Shown here: positions 20,763 to 30,132 of the stretch, one piece after another
Numbering within the stretch: position 1 is the first letter of the stretch
Layout: each line of letters opens with the position of its first letter
Source: Methylumidiphilus sp963753955
Lineage (GTDB): Bacteria > Pseudomonadota > Gammaproteobacteria > Methylococcales > Methylococcaceae
Length of the DNA: 64,000 nucleotides
Assembly: GCA_963753955.1 (NCBI GenBank)
Contig: CAVWEM010000005.1
Coordinates: forward strand, 62,001-126,000
Direction: 5' to 3'
Made by a program: the position numbers and the translations under genes
The notes under the pieces: generated by a model
Told to the model about the DNA's origin: nothing
The model's input: the letters and a program-made list of their open reading frames with translations, nothing else
Databases searched by the model: none

Positions 20763-23197
20763 ATGGAAAATGTATTGCCTGAAAATATTCTCCGCACGGA
20801 AAAAATGGGTTCCCGTGCTGCCTTTGCGTGATGTGGTGGTTTATCCGCATATGGTGATTCCGCTGTTTGTCGGCAGGGATAAATCGATCCAGGCGCTGGA
20901 AAATGCCATGAGGGAAAATAAGCAAATCATGTTGGTCGCGCAGAAAGGATGCGGAGAACGACGATCCGGGATTTCCAGGATTTGTACGAGGTGGGAACCC
21001 TGTCCAACATACTGCAACTCTTGAAATTGCCTGACGGCACCGTGAAGGTGTTGGTCGAAGGCAACCAGCGTTGCGCGGTGGATAAATACCGCCTCGCGGG
21101 TAAGCATTATGTGGCTGCGGTTTCTCCGCTGCATGACCACATGGAACTCACCGAACAAGAGTTCGAGGTGTTGTCGCGGACAGCCATCAATACCTTCGAC
21201 CAATACGTGAAATTGAACAAGCGGATTCCCCCGGAAGTGTTGAATTCCCTTTCCGGCATTGACGACCCCAGCCGTCTAGGCGACACCATCGCCGCCCATA
21301 TGACCATCAAGATCGAGGAAAAGCAGGCGATCTTGGAAATGAACGATGTCGCCGGACGCCTGGAAAAGCTGATGACTTTGATGGAAAACGAGGTCGATAT
21401 GCTGGAGATGGAGAAGCGCATCCGTGGGCGCGTGAAACAGCAGATGGAGAAAAACCAGCGCGAGTATTATCTGAATGAACAGATGAAAGCAATCCAGAAG
21501 GAGCTGGGGGAAATGGAGGATGTGCCCAACGAAATTGAGGAGTTGCGCGTAAGATCGAAAAGGCCGGGATGCCTGAAGCGGCCAAGGCCAAGGCCGAGGC
21601 CGAACTGAACAAGCTCAAGCTGATGTCGCCAATGTCGGCGGAAGCCACGGTGGTGCGTAATTACATCGATTGGATGGTTGGCGTTCCCTGGAAAAAGCGC
21701 ACCAAGGTTAGCCTGGACTTGCGAAAAGCCGAGGAGATCTTGGAGACCGAGCACTATGGACTGGAAAAGGTAAAGGAACGCATCCTTGAATACTTGGCGG
21801 TGCAGAACCGCGTCAAGAAGCTGAAGGGCCCCATCCTTTGCCTGGTGGGTCCGCCCGGCGTGGGCAAGACCTCCCTAGGCCAGTCCATCGCTCGCGCCAC
21901 TAACCGCAAATATGTGCGCATGGCCTTAGGGGGGGTGCGGGACGAGGCGGAAATCCGCGGGCACCGGCGCACCTACATCGGATCCCTGCCGGGCAAGATC
22001 CTGCAAAATCTGTCCAAGGTGAAAGCCCGCAACCCCATGTTCATGCTCGACGAGATTGACAAGATGGCGCAGGATTTCCGGGGCGACCCGGCCTCGGCGC
22101 TGCTGGAGGTGTTGGATCCGGAGCAAAACCACACTTTCAACGACCATTACCTGGAGGTGGATTTCGACCTGTCAGAGGTCATGTTCGTCGCCACGGCCAA
22201 TACGATGAATATCCCGGCTCCCCTTCTGGATCGCATGGAGGTGATCCGTATCGCCGGCTACACGGAAGAGGAAAAAATCAATATTGCCCTGCGCTACCTG
22301 ATCCCCAAGCAAGTCAAAAACAATGGCTTGAAAGAAGGCGAGATCGAGATAGGAGAGTCGGCTGTGCGCGGCATCATCCGTTATTACACCCGTGAGGCGG
22401 GGGTGCGAAACTTGGAGCGGGATATCGCCAAAATCTGCCGCAAAGTCGTCAAGAGCCTAGTGCTTGAGCCATGCTACGGCGAAGGTTACGGTGGACGAGG
22501 GCAATCTCGACCTTTACCTGGGTGTGCAGCGTTTCCGCTACGGGCGGGCGGAAGAGAACGACCAGATCGGGCAAGTGACCGGCTTGGCTTGGACTGAAGT
22601 GGGCGGGGAGTTGCTTACCATTGAGGCGGCGATCATGGCAGGAACCGGCAAGCAGACTTACACCGGCAAGCTCGGCGAGGTCATGCAGGAATCCATCCAT
22701 ACCGCCATGACGGTGGCCCGCAGCCGCTCGAACATCCTCGGCATCGATCCCGCCTTCTACCAGAAGAACGATGTCCATATCCATGTGCCCGAGGGCGCCA
22801 CGCCGAAAGACGGCCCCAGCGCGGGCATCGGGATGTGTACGGCGCTGGTTTCCGCGCTGACCAAAATTGCTGTCCGTTCCAATGTCGCGATGACTGGGGA
22901 AATCACTTTGCGCGGAGAGGTGCTGCCCATCGGCGGACTGAAGGAGAAGTTGCTTGCCGCGCACCGGGGCGGCATTGACACGGTGTTGATTCCTCATGAA
23001 AACGAAAAGGATTTGGCGGAGATCCCTGAAAACATCAAGCAGGATTTGAAGATCATCTGCGTCCGCTGGATTGACGAGGTTTTCGCCGTGGCTCTGCAGA
23101 GGATGCCAGAACCCTTGCCGGATATTCCGCCGTGGCGGTTGAGTCCGAGTGTGCGTCCAAGCAGCAGCCTGCAGGCAATGCGATCACCGCCCACTGA
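20763..23197 (+). CDS. lon: Lon protease, multiple frameshifts
   Basis: ATP-dependent serine-lysine protease. The start I prefer is ATG 20763 (MENVLPENI). An A-run near 20805 is short by one base, after which WVPVLPLRDVVVYPHMVIPL follows. Further breaks lie near 20945, 20975, 21552, 22482 and 23125. The N-domain is followed by an AAA+ module (Walker A GPPGVGKTSLGQSIA, FMLDEIDKM) and a protease domain with nucleophile Ser in PKDGPSAGIGM and Lys in GGLKEKLLAAHRG. Correcting the last shift gives a C-terminus ending AGNAITAH with TGA at 23195-23197, inside the stem of the terminator. As read, the frame would run to 23219. Confidence 0.92.
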
Positions 23198-23217
23198 CAG
23201 GGGCGGTGCTATTTTTT
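23185..23217 (+). terminator. Rho-independent terminator of the clp-lon block
   Basis: CACCGCCC (23185-23192) pairs perfectly with GGGCGGTG (23201-23208) across an eight-base loop, followed by CTATTTTTT. The corrected lon stop codon falls in the loop, a compact arrangement that supports the corrected frame. Confidence 0.85.
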
Positions 23218-23299
23218 GAAATCAGGGTTTGGGCTGGGCAAGCGCCCGATCCCACTGCGAGGATCGGACGCAAATGTCCCATGTAAGGCGCAATGCGCC

Positions 23300-23329
23300 T
23301 TGACAGTGGTTTTGTCCAACTGCTAAATT
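23300..23329 (+). promoter_or_regulatory. Putative promoter of hupB
   Basis: TTGACA (23300-23305, consensus -35) is followed after 18 bases by TAAATT (23324-23329, a fair -10). It lies about 90 bases before the hupB start. A 17-base palindrome AAGGCGCAATGCGCCTT precedes it and overlaps the first two bases of the -35 box. Confidence 0.5.
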
Positions 23330-23420
23330 GACTGCACAAGTTTTCTGGCGTGGCGAAGCCGTGCAGGAATTGGGCACCATAAATTGAAACCTATTTATCA
23401 ACGATCGACAGGGGGAATGC

Positions 23421-23694
23421 ATGAACAAGTCGGAACTTATCGAAGCCATTGCTGAATCAGCTGACCTGACCAAATCCGATGCGGGTCGCGCGTTGGACGC
23501 CGTTCTTGAGGCCATAACCGACGCCTTGAAGCAAGGGTGAAACGGTTTCCTTGGTGGGTTTTGGTGCCTTTGGCGTGAAGGAACGACCCGAGCGCCAAGG
23601 GCGCAATCCACAGACAGGCAATACGATCACCATCAAGGCGGCTAAAATTCCTTCATTTAAAGCTGGCAAAGCGCTGAAGGATGCGTTAAACTGA
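23421..23694 (+). CDS. hupB: DNA-binding protein HU, one frameshift
   Basis: A small histone-like dimeric DNA-bending protein. MNKSELIEAIAESADLTKSD is the N-terminal helix pair. The frame meets TGA at 23538 because GGG (23535-23537) has one G too many. With GG the sequence continues GETVSLVGFGAFGVKERPER, GRNPQTG at the arm tip, and ends KAGKALKDALN with TGA 23692-23694. That is 90 residues, exactly HU size. Position directly after lon matches E. coli lon-hupB-ppiD. Confidence 0.93.
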
Positions 23695-23720
23695 TCAGAT
23701 AGTTTTAAGGGAACAGCTAG

Positions 23721-23796
23721 GGGTGCTTAGCTCAGCTGGGAGAGCATCGCCCTTACAAGGCGAGGGTCGTAGGTTCGATCCCTACAGCACCCACCA
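23721..23796 (+). tRNA. tRNA-Val (anticodon UAC)
   Basis: 76 bases with CCA encoded. The acceptor GGGTGCT pairs with AGCACCC, the D-arm contains AGCTCAGCTGGGAGAGC, the anticodon loop CTTACAA carries TAC, and the T-arm is GTAGGTTCGATCCCTAC. It lies between hupB and ppiD. Confidence 0.96.
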
Positions 23797-23806
23797 CGAA
23801 AATATT

Positions 23807-23883
23807 GGAGCGGTAGTTCAGTTGGTCAGAATACCGGCCTGTCACGCCGGGGGTCGCGGGTTCGAGCCCCGTCCGCTCCGCCA
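23807..23883 (+). tRNA. tRNA-Asp (anticodon GUC)
   Basis: 77 bases with CCA encoded. The acceptor GGAGCGG pairs with CCGCTCC, the anticodon loop CTGTCAC carries GTC, and the T-arm is GCGGGTTCGAGCCCCGT. It is ten bases behind tRNA-Val, so the two are surely one transcript. Confidence 0.96.
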
Positions 23884-23891
23884 ATCAAAAT

Positions 23892-23927
23892 AAAAACCCC
23901 GGACAAGCAAAGTCACGGGGTTTTTTA
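23892..23927 (+). terminator. Rho-independent terminator of the tRNA pair
   Basis: AAAACCCCG pairs with CGGGGTTTT across about 14 bases and runs straight into a T6 tract, a canonical terminator just after tRNA-Asp. The A-rich left arm could also serve the opposite strand. Confidence 0.8.
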
Positions 23928-23983
23928 TGGGCGAAAGAAAATCATCTCCTTCCGACACGATAAATAAATAAAGGTTCTGGCAT

Positions 23984-25861
23984 ATGCTGCAAGCGATTCG
24001 AGACAAAGCACATGGGATATTTGCCTGGGTCATGTTAATTGCCGTAGGCATCCCATTTGGTTTGTGGGGCATCAACAACTATTTGATGGTGGCAAGGAAA
24101 AGCCAGTGGCGGTGGTCGGGGAACGGGAAATTTTTGAAAAGGATGTGAACCGGGCCTACGAAAATCTGGTGGCCCGCCTCGGGTGCTTCTGATTACGACG
24201 AGAAGCAGTTCGGCACGAAGCGCTGGAGCAACTCATCAACGATGAATTGATCACCCAAAATGCCCGCGCCCAAGGTTTGACGGTGAACGAGGCGGACATC
24301 CGTGCCTATGTGCAGTCGCAGCCTTTTTTCCAGACCGAGGGTAAATTCGACAAGGACAAGCTCAAGACGGTGCTGGCCTCGCAAGGCATGTCGTCGCCGC
24401 AGTTCACCGCACAAGTGCGAAACAAATGGTCAATGAGCAATTTGTGCGCGGCGTCTCGGAGACTGCCTTGGTGACCAAACGGCAGCTTGAAGACTTCTAC
24501 CGGCTTCGGAAACCAAGAGCGGCAGATCGAGTATTTAACCCTTCCCCAGAAAAAATTCGAGGGAGAACTGACGGACAAGGATATTGAGGTTTATTACCAG
24601 GAAAACAAAAGCCAGTTCCAAAATCCCGAAAAGCTGTCGGTGGAATATGTCAGCCTCACGCTCGACGATATCGCCGGTGGTTTCCAAGTCACCGAGGACG
24701 AACTGAAGGCCCAGTACGAGGAGCAAAAAGCCCAATACAGCACTCCCGAACGGCGCAAACTCAGCCACATTTTGATTGCCGCCGACATGGACAAGGAGGA
24801 TTCGGTGAAAGCGGCGCAGGCCAAGGCGGAGGCTGTGCGTCAGCGACTGGTCAAGGGCGAGGATTTCGCCAAACTCGCCAAGGAGAACTTCTGACGACAA
24901 GGATTCCTCTGCCAAAGGTGGCGACTTGGGTTTTGTGGACAAAGAAGGAATGGATCCCAACTTCATCAATGCCGCATTTGCCTTGGGTCAGGACGAGGTG
25001 TCCCAGCCAGTCAAGACCCCCTTCGGTTATCATCTGATCAAAGTGACCGAACGGGTTCCCGCAACCACGAAAAAGTTCGAGGAGATCCGGACGGAACTGG
25101 CGAAAAACTATCAGCGTTCCGCGGCGGAAAACAGGTTTTATGACGCCAAGCAAAAGCTTGATGAGTTGAGCTTCGAACATAACGACAGCTTGGAGTCTGT
25201 CGCCAAAACGCTGAACCTGAAAATTGGCCAGACAGGCTTGTTCACCCGTGAGGCGGGCGAGGGCATCGCCACCGAAGCGTTGGTAAGGAATGCCGCTTTT
25301 AGCGCGGATGTGCTGGACGGGAAAAACAGCGCGGCGGTGGAAATCGGCAATGACAAGGTGTATGTCCTCCACCTTAAGGAACACCAACTGGCTTCGGAAA
25401 AGCCGCTGGCGGAAGTGAAGCAGGACATCATCGCCCAATTGCGCGCCAAACGCGCCGAAGAAGCGGCCCGCCAGTTGGCGGAACAACTGTCGGTGGAAGT
25501 GAAGCAAGGCAAGTCCATGGCCGATGCGGCCAAGTCCGTAGGCGTGTCCTTAAGCAAGGCCACTGTGAAGTTGGTCGGCAAAAGCGATGTGCCACCCGAA
25601 TTGGTCAAGGCGGTCAACAAGGCATCTTGGGCCAAGTCTGGCAAGCCGAACCCGGCTTTGGCGGCGCTTGAGAACGGCGGGCAGGTTCTGTTTGTGCTGA
25701 CTGAAGTCAAGGACGGTTCGATTGCCTCGGTCGATCCCAAGGAATTGGAGATGGCAAAGGAATACCTGGCCAAGAACGCGGGGCAGGCCGAACTCAATGC
25801 TTTCCTGGATCATCTGCGTACCCAGGCGAAGATCAAAGTGAACGTGGCGGACAAGCAATAG
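23984..25861 (+). CDS. ppiD: Periplasmic folding chaperone PpiD, many frameshifts
   Basis: A membrane-anchored SurA/PpiD-type chaperone. The N-terminus is a single transmembrane anchor (MLQAIRDKAHGIFAWVMLIA, then GIPFGLWGI). A SurA-like N-domain follows (INDELITQNARAQGLTVNEADIR), then a parvulin rotamase domain (RRKLSHILIAA...AKGGDLGFVDKEGMDPNFINAAF...PFGYHLIKVTE), then a C-domain (DKVYVLHLKEHQ). Breaks lie near 24083, 24183, 24215, 24430, 24503 and 24892; each looks like a single-base error because both sides stay homologous. About 625 residues in total, the usual size. The operon position after hupB fits. Confidence 0.88.
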
Positions 25862-25865
25862 TTCC

Positions 25866-26639
25866 TTGGCCCGAAGCGCATTTTTCGCTTGCCTGCTATT
25901 CGGCTTGAGCTGGGTTTCAGCCCAAGCCGAGGAGGGAATGGCGGATACGGTTGAAAAAATCAAGCCGAGCATCGTGGGTATCGGAACCTACCAAAGGCTG
26001 CGGACGCCATCAGTTGATTTCCGAGGCACCGGATTCATCGTCGGCGACGGCCTGCATGTGCTGACTAACGCGCATGTCTTGCCCGAAACCATCGACCAGA
26101 ATAAAAAGGAGACCTTGGGCGTGTTCGTGCGGGAGGACGGCAAGGAAGTGATCCGTGCCGCCGAACTTGTCGATCAAGACAGCCAGCATGATGTGGCCCT
26201 CCTGAAGATCGGCGGTGGCCCCTTGCCTACCTTAGCATTAGGCAATTCCGACAAGGTGCGCGAAGGTGAGATCTATGCCTTCACCGGTTATCCCATCGGT
26301 GTGGTGCTGGGCCTGCACCCGGCCACCCATCGTGGCATGGTCTCTGCCATAACCCCTTCGGCAATCCCTATGCCTAGGGCAGGGCAACTCAACAAGGCCG
26401 TGTTCGAGCGGTTGCAAGATCCTTATCTCGTCTTCCAGCTAGACGCGACCGCCTATCCCGGCAACAGCGGCAGTCCCCTCTACGATCCGAAAACTGGCAG
26501 CGTCGTCGGCATCCTCAACAAGGTTTTCGTCCAGGGCACCAAGGAAAACCTGTTGTCACAACCCAGCGGCATCAGCTACGCCATTCCGATTCGCCATGCC
26601 GAAGCTTTGTTGAAAAAAGCCCAGCGGAAAAGTGACTGA
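25866..26639 (+). CDS. Secreted trypsin-like serine protease, S1C type without PDZ
   Basis: 257 residues starting at TTG 25866, five bases after ppiD. The signal peptide is LFGLSWVSAQA. The catalytic triad is visible: His in LTNAHVL, Asp in SQHDVALLKI, and Ser in AYPGNSGSPLYDP. The fold matches the protease half of DegP/HtrA, but the chain ends after the protease domain (GISYAIPIRHAEALL), so no PDZ domain is present. Location next to ppiD suggests envelope protein quality control; that is inference. Confidence 0.8.
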   Translation: MARSAFFACLLFGLSWVSAQAEEGMADTVEKIKPSIVGIGTYQRLRTPSVDFRGTGFIVGDGLHVLTNAHVLPETIDQNKKETLGVFVREDGKEVIRAAELVDQDSQHDVALLKIGGGPLPTLALGNSDKVREGEIYAFTGYPIGVVLGLHPATHRGMVSAITPSAIPMPRAGQLNKAVFERLQDPYLVFQLDATAYPGNSGSPLYDPKTGSVVGILNKVFVQGTKENLLSQPSGISYAIPIRHAEALLKKAQRKSD

Positions 26640-26664
26640 CCTAGCAGGGAACACCCGTAGTCAA

Positions 26665-26853
26665 TCATTCGGTTTTTTCCTCTGTTTCCCGCCGCCTCGC
26701 TTCGGCATCGAAAATTTGCTGTTGCACGGCATTTGCTTTGTCCATGGGTTGTTTGAGAGTCAAAGCCTGTGCCTTGGCCTGGTTTTCCTTGTCGGTTGGA
26801 TTGGAACAGGCGGCCAAAGCCAGCAAGAATAAAATTGCAAGCGAGTTTTTCAT
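26665..26853 (-). CDS. Small lipoprotein
   Basis: 62 residues. MKNSLAILFLLALAACS is a clear lipoprotein signal with lipobox LAAC. The mature part is a short charged helix (AKAQALTLKQPMDKANAVQQ, then DAEARRRETEEK). Resembles short alpha-helical lipoproteins of unknown function in gammaproteobacteria. Confidence 0.65.
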   Translation of the reverse strand: MKNSLAILFLLALAACSNPTDKENQAKAQALTLKQPMDKANAVQQQIFDAEARRRETEEKTE

Positions 26854-26964
26854 GGGTAACTCCGGGCAAGGCAGAATGAGGGCCGACGATCCCGGTCAGC
26901 CATTTTGGGATGATTTATACCATAGCCGAATGGGTATGGGCCGAAACCATGAGGATAAAATAAC

Positions 26965-28398
26965 ATGTCCACTGCCATTCTATGGTTCCGCCGCGACCTG
27001 CGACTGGCCGACCATCCCGCTTTGGAACGCGCATTGCGATCCGCCGAACGGGTGGTACCGTTATTCATTCTGACCCCGGAAGATGACGGGGTATGGACCG
27101 TCGGGTCGGCAAGCCGCTGGTGGCTGCATCATAGTCTGGCCGCCTTGGACGATTCCTTACGGCAGCTCGGATCGCGGCTGCTGATCCGGCGCGGCCCCAG
27201 CTTGCAAGTTTTGCGGCAAGTCATCCTGGAAACCGGCGCCGGGCAAGTGTATTGGAATCGGCTTTACGAACCGACTGCCATCGCCCGTGACAAGGTTATC
27301 AAACAAAGCCTGCGTGAAGAGGGAATTACCATGGGAAGCTTTAACAGCGCCTTGTTGCACGAGCCTTGGACGGTCACGCGGGGCAAAGGCGAGCCTTACA
27401 AGGTTTTCACGCCCTATTGGAAAACGCTGCAAAGACAAGGGCTGGGGGCAGCGGAGATCCTGCCGCCCCCCATAGCCCTGCCCCCACTTCCCCTTGAATG
27501 GAAGTGCTTAAGCCTAAAGGAGCTGGGCTTATTGCCAAAAATCGACTGGTACAGTGGCTTGCGAGAAACCTGGTGCCCCGGCGAGACGGGTGCTCTGGCC
27601 CGGCTAGATGAATTCATCGCAGGGGCCCTCGCGCAATATTCGGATAACCGGGACAGGCCAGACCATGGTGGCACTTCCCGCCTCGCGCCTCACCTCCATT
27701 TCGGGGAGATCGGCCCGCGCCAGATCCTTGCGGCCATCCACGGACGGCTTGTGGCGGCGGGGGGAACGGTCGGAGCGGAGTGTTTTTCTCGCCAACTGTG
27801 CTGGCGTGAGTTCGCCCATCATTTGCTGTTCCATTTTCCGCACACGCCGGAAAATCCGTTAGACCAGCGATTCCATCGTTTCCCCTGGAACGAACCTGAC
27901 CCGCAAAAACTGCGAGCCTGGCAACGAGGCATGACCGGCATACCCTTGGTGGACGCGGGAATGCGGCAGTTGTGGCAGACTGGTTGGATGCACAACCGTG
28001 TGCGCATGGTCGTGGCATCCTTCCTGGTCAAGAACCTGCGCGTCCATTGGCTGGAAGGGGCGCGTTGGTTCTGGGACACCTTGGTCGATGCGGATCTGGC
28101 CAACAACACCTTGGGTTGGCAATGGGTCGCCGGTTGCGGGGCCGACGCCGCCCCTTATTTTCGTGTTTTTAATCCGGTCTTGCAGGGCGAACGCTTCGAT
28201 CCACAAGGGGAATATGTCCGTCGCTGGGTTCCCGAGCTGGCACGGCTGCCCAGCCGCCACATCCACCAACCTTGGCAAGCGCCGTCTACGCTGCTGGAAT
28301 CTTGCGGGATCCGACTGGGTGAGGATTACCCCCAGCCTATTGTCGATTTGAAAGCCAGCCGGGAACAGGCCTTGGCCGCTTTCAAACAAATCCGGTGA
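26965..28398 (+). CDS. phrB: Deoxyribodipyrimidine photo-lyase
   Basis: Light-driven repair of cyclobutane pyrimidine dimers. 477 residues: the antenna domain begins ILWFRRDLRLADHPALERAL. The FAD-binding domain contains GGTSRLAPHLHFGEIGPRQI, CWREFAHHLLFHFP, WQRGMTGIPLVDAGMRQLW, GWMHNRVRMVVASFLVKNL, and ADLANNTLGWQWVAGCGADA. The tryptophans of the electron-transfer chain are in place, and the WQWVAG and GWMHNR signatures are those of class I CPD photolyases. It appears monocistronic. Confidence 0.95.
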   Translation: MSTAILWFRRDLRLADHPALERALRSAERVVPLFILTPEDDGVWTVGSASRWWLHHSLAALDDSLRQLGSRLLIRRGPSLQVLRQVILETGAGQVYWNRLYEPTAIARDKVIKQSLREEGITMGSFNSALLHEPWTVTRGKGEPYKVFTPYWKTLQRQGLGAAEILPPPIALPPLPLEWKCLSLKELGLLPKIDWYSGLRETWCPGETGALARLDEFIAGALAQYSDNRDRPDHGGTSRLAPHLHFGEIGPRQILAAIHGRLVAAGGTVGAECFSRQLCWREFAHHLLFHFPHTPENPLDQRFHRFPWNEPDPQKLRAWQRGMTGIPLVDAGMRQLWQTGWMHNRVRMVVASFLVKNLRVHWLEGARWFWDTLVDADLANNTLGWQWVAGCGADAAPYFRVFNPVLQGERFDPQGEYVRRWVPELARLPSRHIHQPWQAPSTLLESCGIRLGEDYPQPIVDLKASREQALAAFKQIR

Positions 28399-28552
28399 TT
28401 GCTTCTGCCGCCGATCCCCTAAGAATATGCGTGTGTCTAATTCCCGGCTAGAAAAGGATTTTCGGATGCGCTGAAAAACGAAGGATCTTCTTCGCATGAA
28501 TGGATTGATGCGCCCTCTTCGTCAGCACATCCGCAAGCCATTCAAATTTTCC

Positions 28553-28580
28553 TTGACAAAGACTGGCATTTGTTTATGCT
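28553..28580 (+). promoter_or_regulatory. Strong-looking promoter without an obvious gene
   Basis: TTGACA (28553-28558) is followed after 16 bases by TATGCT (28575-28580). It points into 28590-28765, where I see no convincing protein. Confidence 0.4.
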
Positions 28581-28707
28581 TAAACAGCCTGCATAGGGCG
28601 GGATGGCGAAGCAAGAGCCTTTCGAAGTTTAAATGTTGCCTTGGGGCGTATCGTTTTTGGACAAAATTGTTAGATGGGCAAGTCCTTGTTTTTATGAGCT
28701 TTGTGTT

Positions 28708-28724
28708 TTGTCTAAAAAACCTTC
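28708..28724 (+). repeat. 17-bp direct repeat, left copy, bordering AT-rich island
   Basis: TTGTCTAAAAAACCTTC occurs here and again at 29699-29715. The two copies enclose the two hypothetical genes of the island. Confidence 0.7.
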
Positions 28725-28765
28725 CGTTGTTATATTTCGCTGCGTATTTTTCTTTTTGTCTGACG

Positions 28766-29086
28766 TTAAGGTGATGTTTTCAAAAAGACGCTACTCTTGA
28801 CGGGTAAGCCTCCTTTTTCAATTTGCAAACAAACGCTACCTTCATCAAATGTTCTGGTTTGCGCATCGATTGCAGTGAAGATGAAATTTTTCCTTGCATC
28901 ACCCCCTGCAATGTCTTCACGAAGTTCTATTTCTAAACCACATGATGAACATTTCAACATTGGGTTATCTGTTTCTAGCTTTCTCCTCACAATAATTTTC
29001 CCTTCGTCGCAATTAGCGTGTACCAATTGCAAATTGTAGAGTGACAATTCTTCCTTAAGTTGCTTAATTTCAATAGTAATGCTCAT
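28766..29086 (-). CDS. Hypothetical protein with CxxC knuckle
   Basis: 106 residues. Residues 1-20 could form a coiled coil (IEIKQLKEELSLYNLQ). The centre carries CSSCGLEIELREDIAGG, a possible half zinc ribbon. ATG is preceded by GAGAG. No family recognised. It is AT-rich relative to the chromosome and points away from the other island gene. Confidence 0.5.
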   Translation of the reverse strand: MSITIEIKQLKEELSLYNLQLVHANCDEGKIIVRRKLETDNPMLKCSSCGLEIELREDIAGGDARKNFIFTAIDAQTRTFDEGSVCLQIEKGGLPVKSSVFLKTSP

Positions 29087-29200
29087 TTTATCTCTCTTTC
29101 AGTTCAAAGAATTAATTATACAAATTTTTTTTTGGGGCTGCTGACGTTTTCTGACAAAGAAAATAGCAATGTTAAACGCACATAAAACGATACAAACACA

Positions 29201-29674
29201 ATGATTTTTAAAGAAAACGAAAAGCTTGAAGAATCTCTCTATGAACAGGTTGCTACAGAAATCATCAACGGCAAAATAAATCAGGGCCTCTGGTTAAAAG
29301 CAACTGTAGAATCAGGTGGAAGCGAATTCAAAGCAAAAGCACTATATGCAAAGCTTCGTGTAAGGCAACTTAAGCGTGAAATGGAAGATGCATCACAAGC
29401 TAAAGCTAGAGAACATGTTGAACGTGAAGCTGCGTTAATATCACAAAATGCTAAGCGCGAAGCGAGATTATACTCTTTAAGCTTAAAAGGCATCTTTGTC
29501 TGTCCAAATTGCCAAATGGAGGTGACGCCAAAGAAAGAAATGAGAATTTCGCCAGTAGTATATTATTCAATAGGTTTTGTCCTGTGTATTTTTTTTATAA
29601 TACCTGGGTTTCTCTATTTTACTTCATCTGCTGGGCATACTAATATATGCCCAGAGTGTAATCATGTTTGGTAA
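29201..29674 (+). CDS. Hypothetical membrane protein with split zinc ribbon
   Basis: 157 residues. The N-terminal region is helical and charged (LRVRQLKREMEDASQAKARE). Two CxxC pairs, VCPNCQMEV and ICPECNHVW, lie on either side of one transmembrane segment (SIGFVLCIFFIIPGFLYF), so the ribbon halves may face opposite sides or the helix may be a hairpin. Start of the type ENEKLEESLYEQVATEI resembles short proteins with tetratricopeptide-like helices, but I cannot assign it. Confidence 0.5.
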   Translation: MIFKENEKLEESLYEQVATEIINGKINQGLWLKATVESGGSEFKAKALYAKLRVRQLKREMEDASQAKAREHVEREAALISQNAKREARLYSLSLKGIFVCPNCQMEVTPKKEMRISPVVYYSIGFVLCIFFIIPGFLYFTSSAGHTNICPECNHVW

Positions 29675-29698
29675 TCTGAAATATAAATCTAAGAAACA

Positions 29699-29715
29699 TT
29701 GTCTAAAAAACCTTC
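29699..29715 (+). repeat. 17-bp direct repeat, right copy
   Basis: Exact second copy of the sequence at 28708-28724, 991 bases away, immediately after the island gene ending at 29674. Confidence 0.7.
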
Positions 29716-29950
29716 GGATACTGTTGGCGAATGCCAATCGGCAGGATGGATCAATGCAAAACAGGCCCAAGGGCCGTAGGATGCGGTGAGGCACGAACCA
29801 CATCAATCGCGTAAATCTTTGCCTAACAGTGAATTCGAGACGACCGCGCCACCGTGGGCCGCATCAGGTTTCGTTGTGTTCATCGTTTGTTGTCTCGCTC
29901 TGGTTCTGTTTAAGCTCGGTTGCGAAAAAGACTTCTCAGCGGGAAACACT

Positions 29951-30016
29951 GTTCGTAGTCCCGGCTTCAGCCGGTTCTTTCTGGTCAGTTTTCCGCCTAA
30001 AGGCGGGACTACGAAC
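29951..30016. repeat. REP/BIME-like paired inverted repeat
   Basis: Two 24-base arms face each other (29951-29974 and 29993-30016) and match at 21 of 24 positions. Each arm itself ends in a small hairpin: CCGGCT..AGCCGG in the left and CCGCCT..AGGCGG in the right. Confidence 0.7.
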
Positions 30017-30132
30017 GCTTAATATCGGCTTTGACGCTCCGGCGTGGAAACCCGTCTTGACCGCTTCGCGGTCACGCGGCGAGGGAGAGCCGCTGTCTGC
30101 ATTCCCATGCTGGAGCGTGGGAACGAGAATAA

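Larger units (their letters stand above)
28399..28765. other. Gene-poor stretch leading into the AT-rich island
   Basis: After phrB the composition turns AT-rich. A good promoter lies at 28553-28580, but the only open frame behind it (from 28496) has no visible family resemblance or ribosome site. A short RNA or a lost gene is possible. Confidence 0.35.
29675..30132. other. Intergenic region with repeats
   Basis: Contains the right 17-bp repeat (29699-29715), a GGCCC/GGGCC hairpin near 29763, the paired inverted repeat at 29951-30016, and a TTCCCA...TGGGAA hairpin near 30100. Open frames across it have no protein-like character. Confidence 0.5.

Noticed and set aside
28496..28774. 92-residue plus-strand frame after phrB
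   Set aside because: Overlaps the promoter-like boxes, lacks a ribosome site and any motif.
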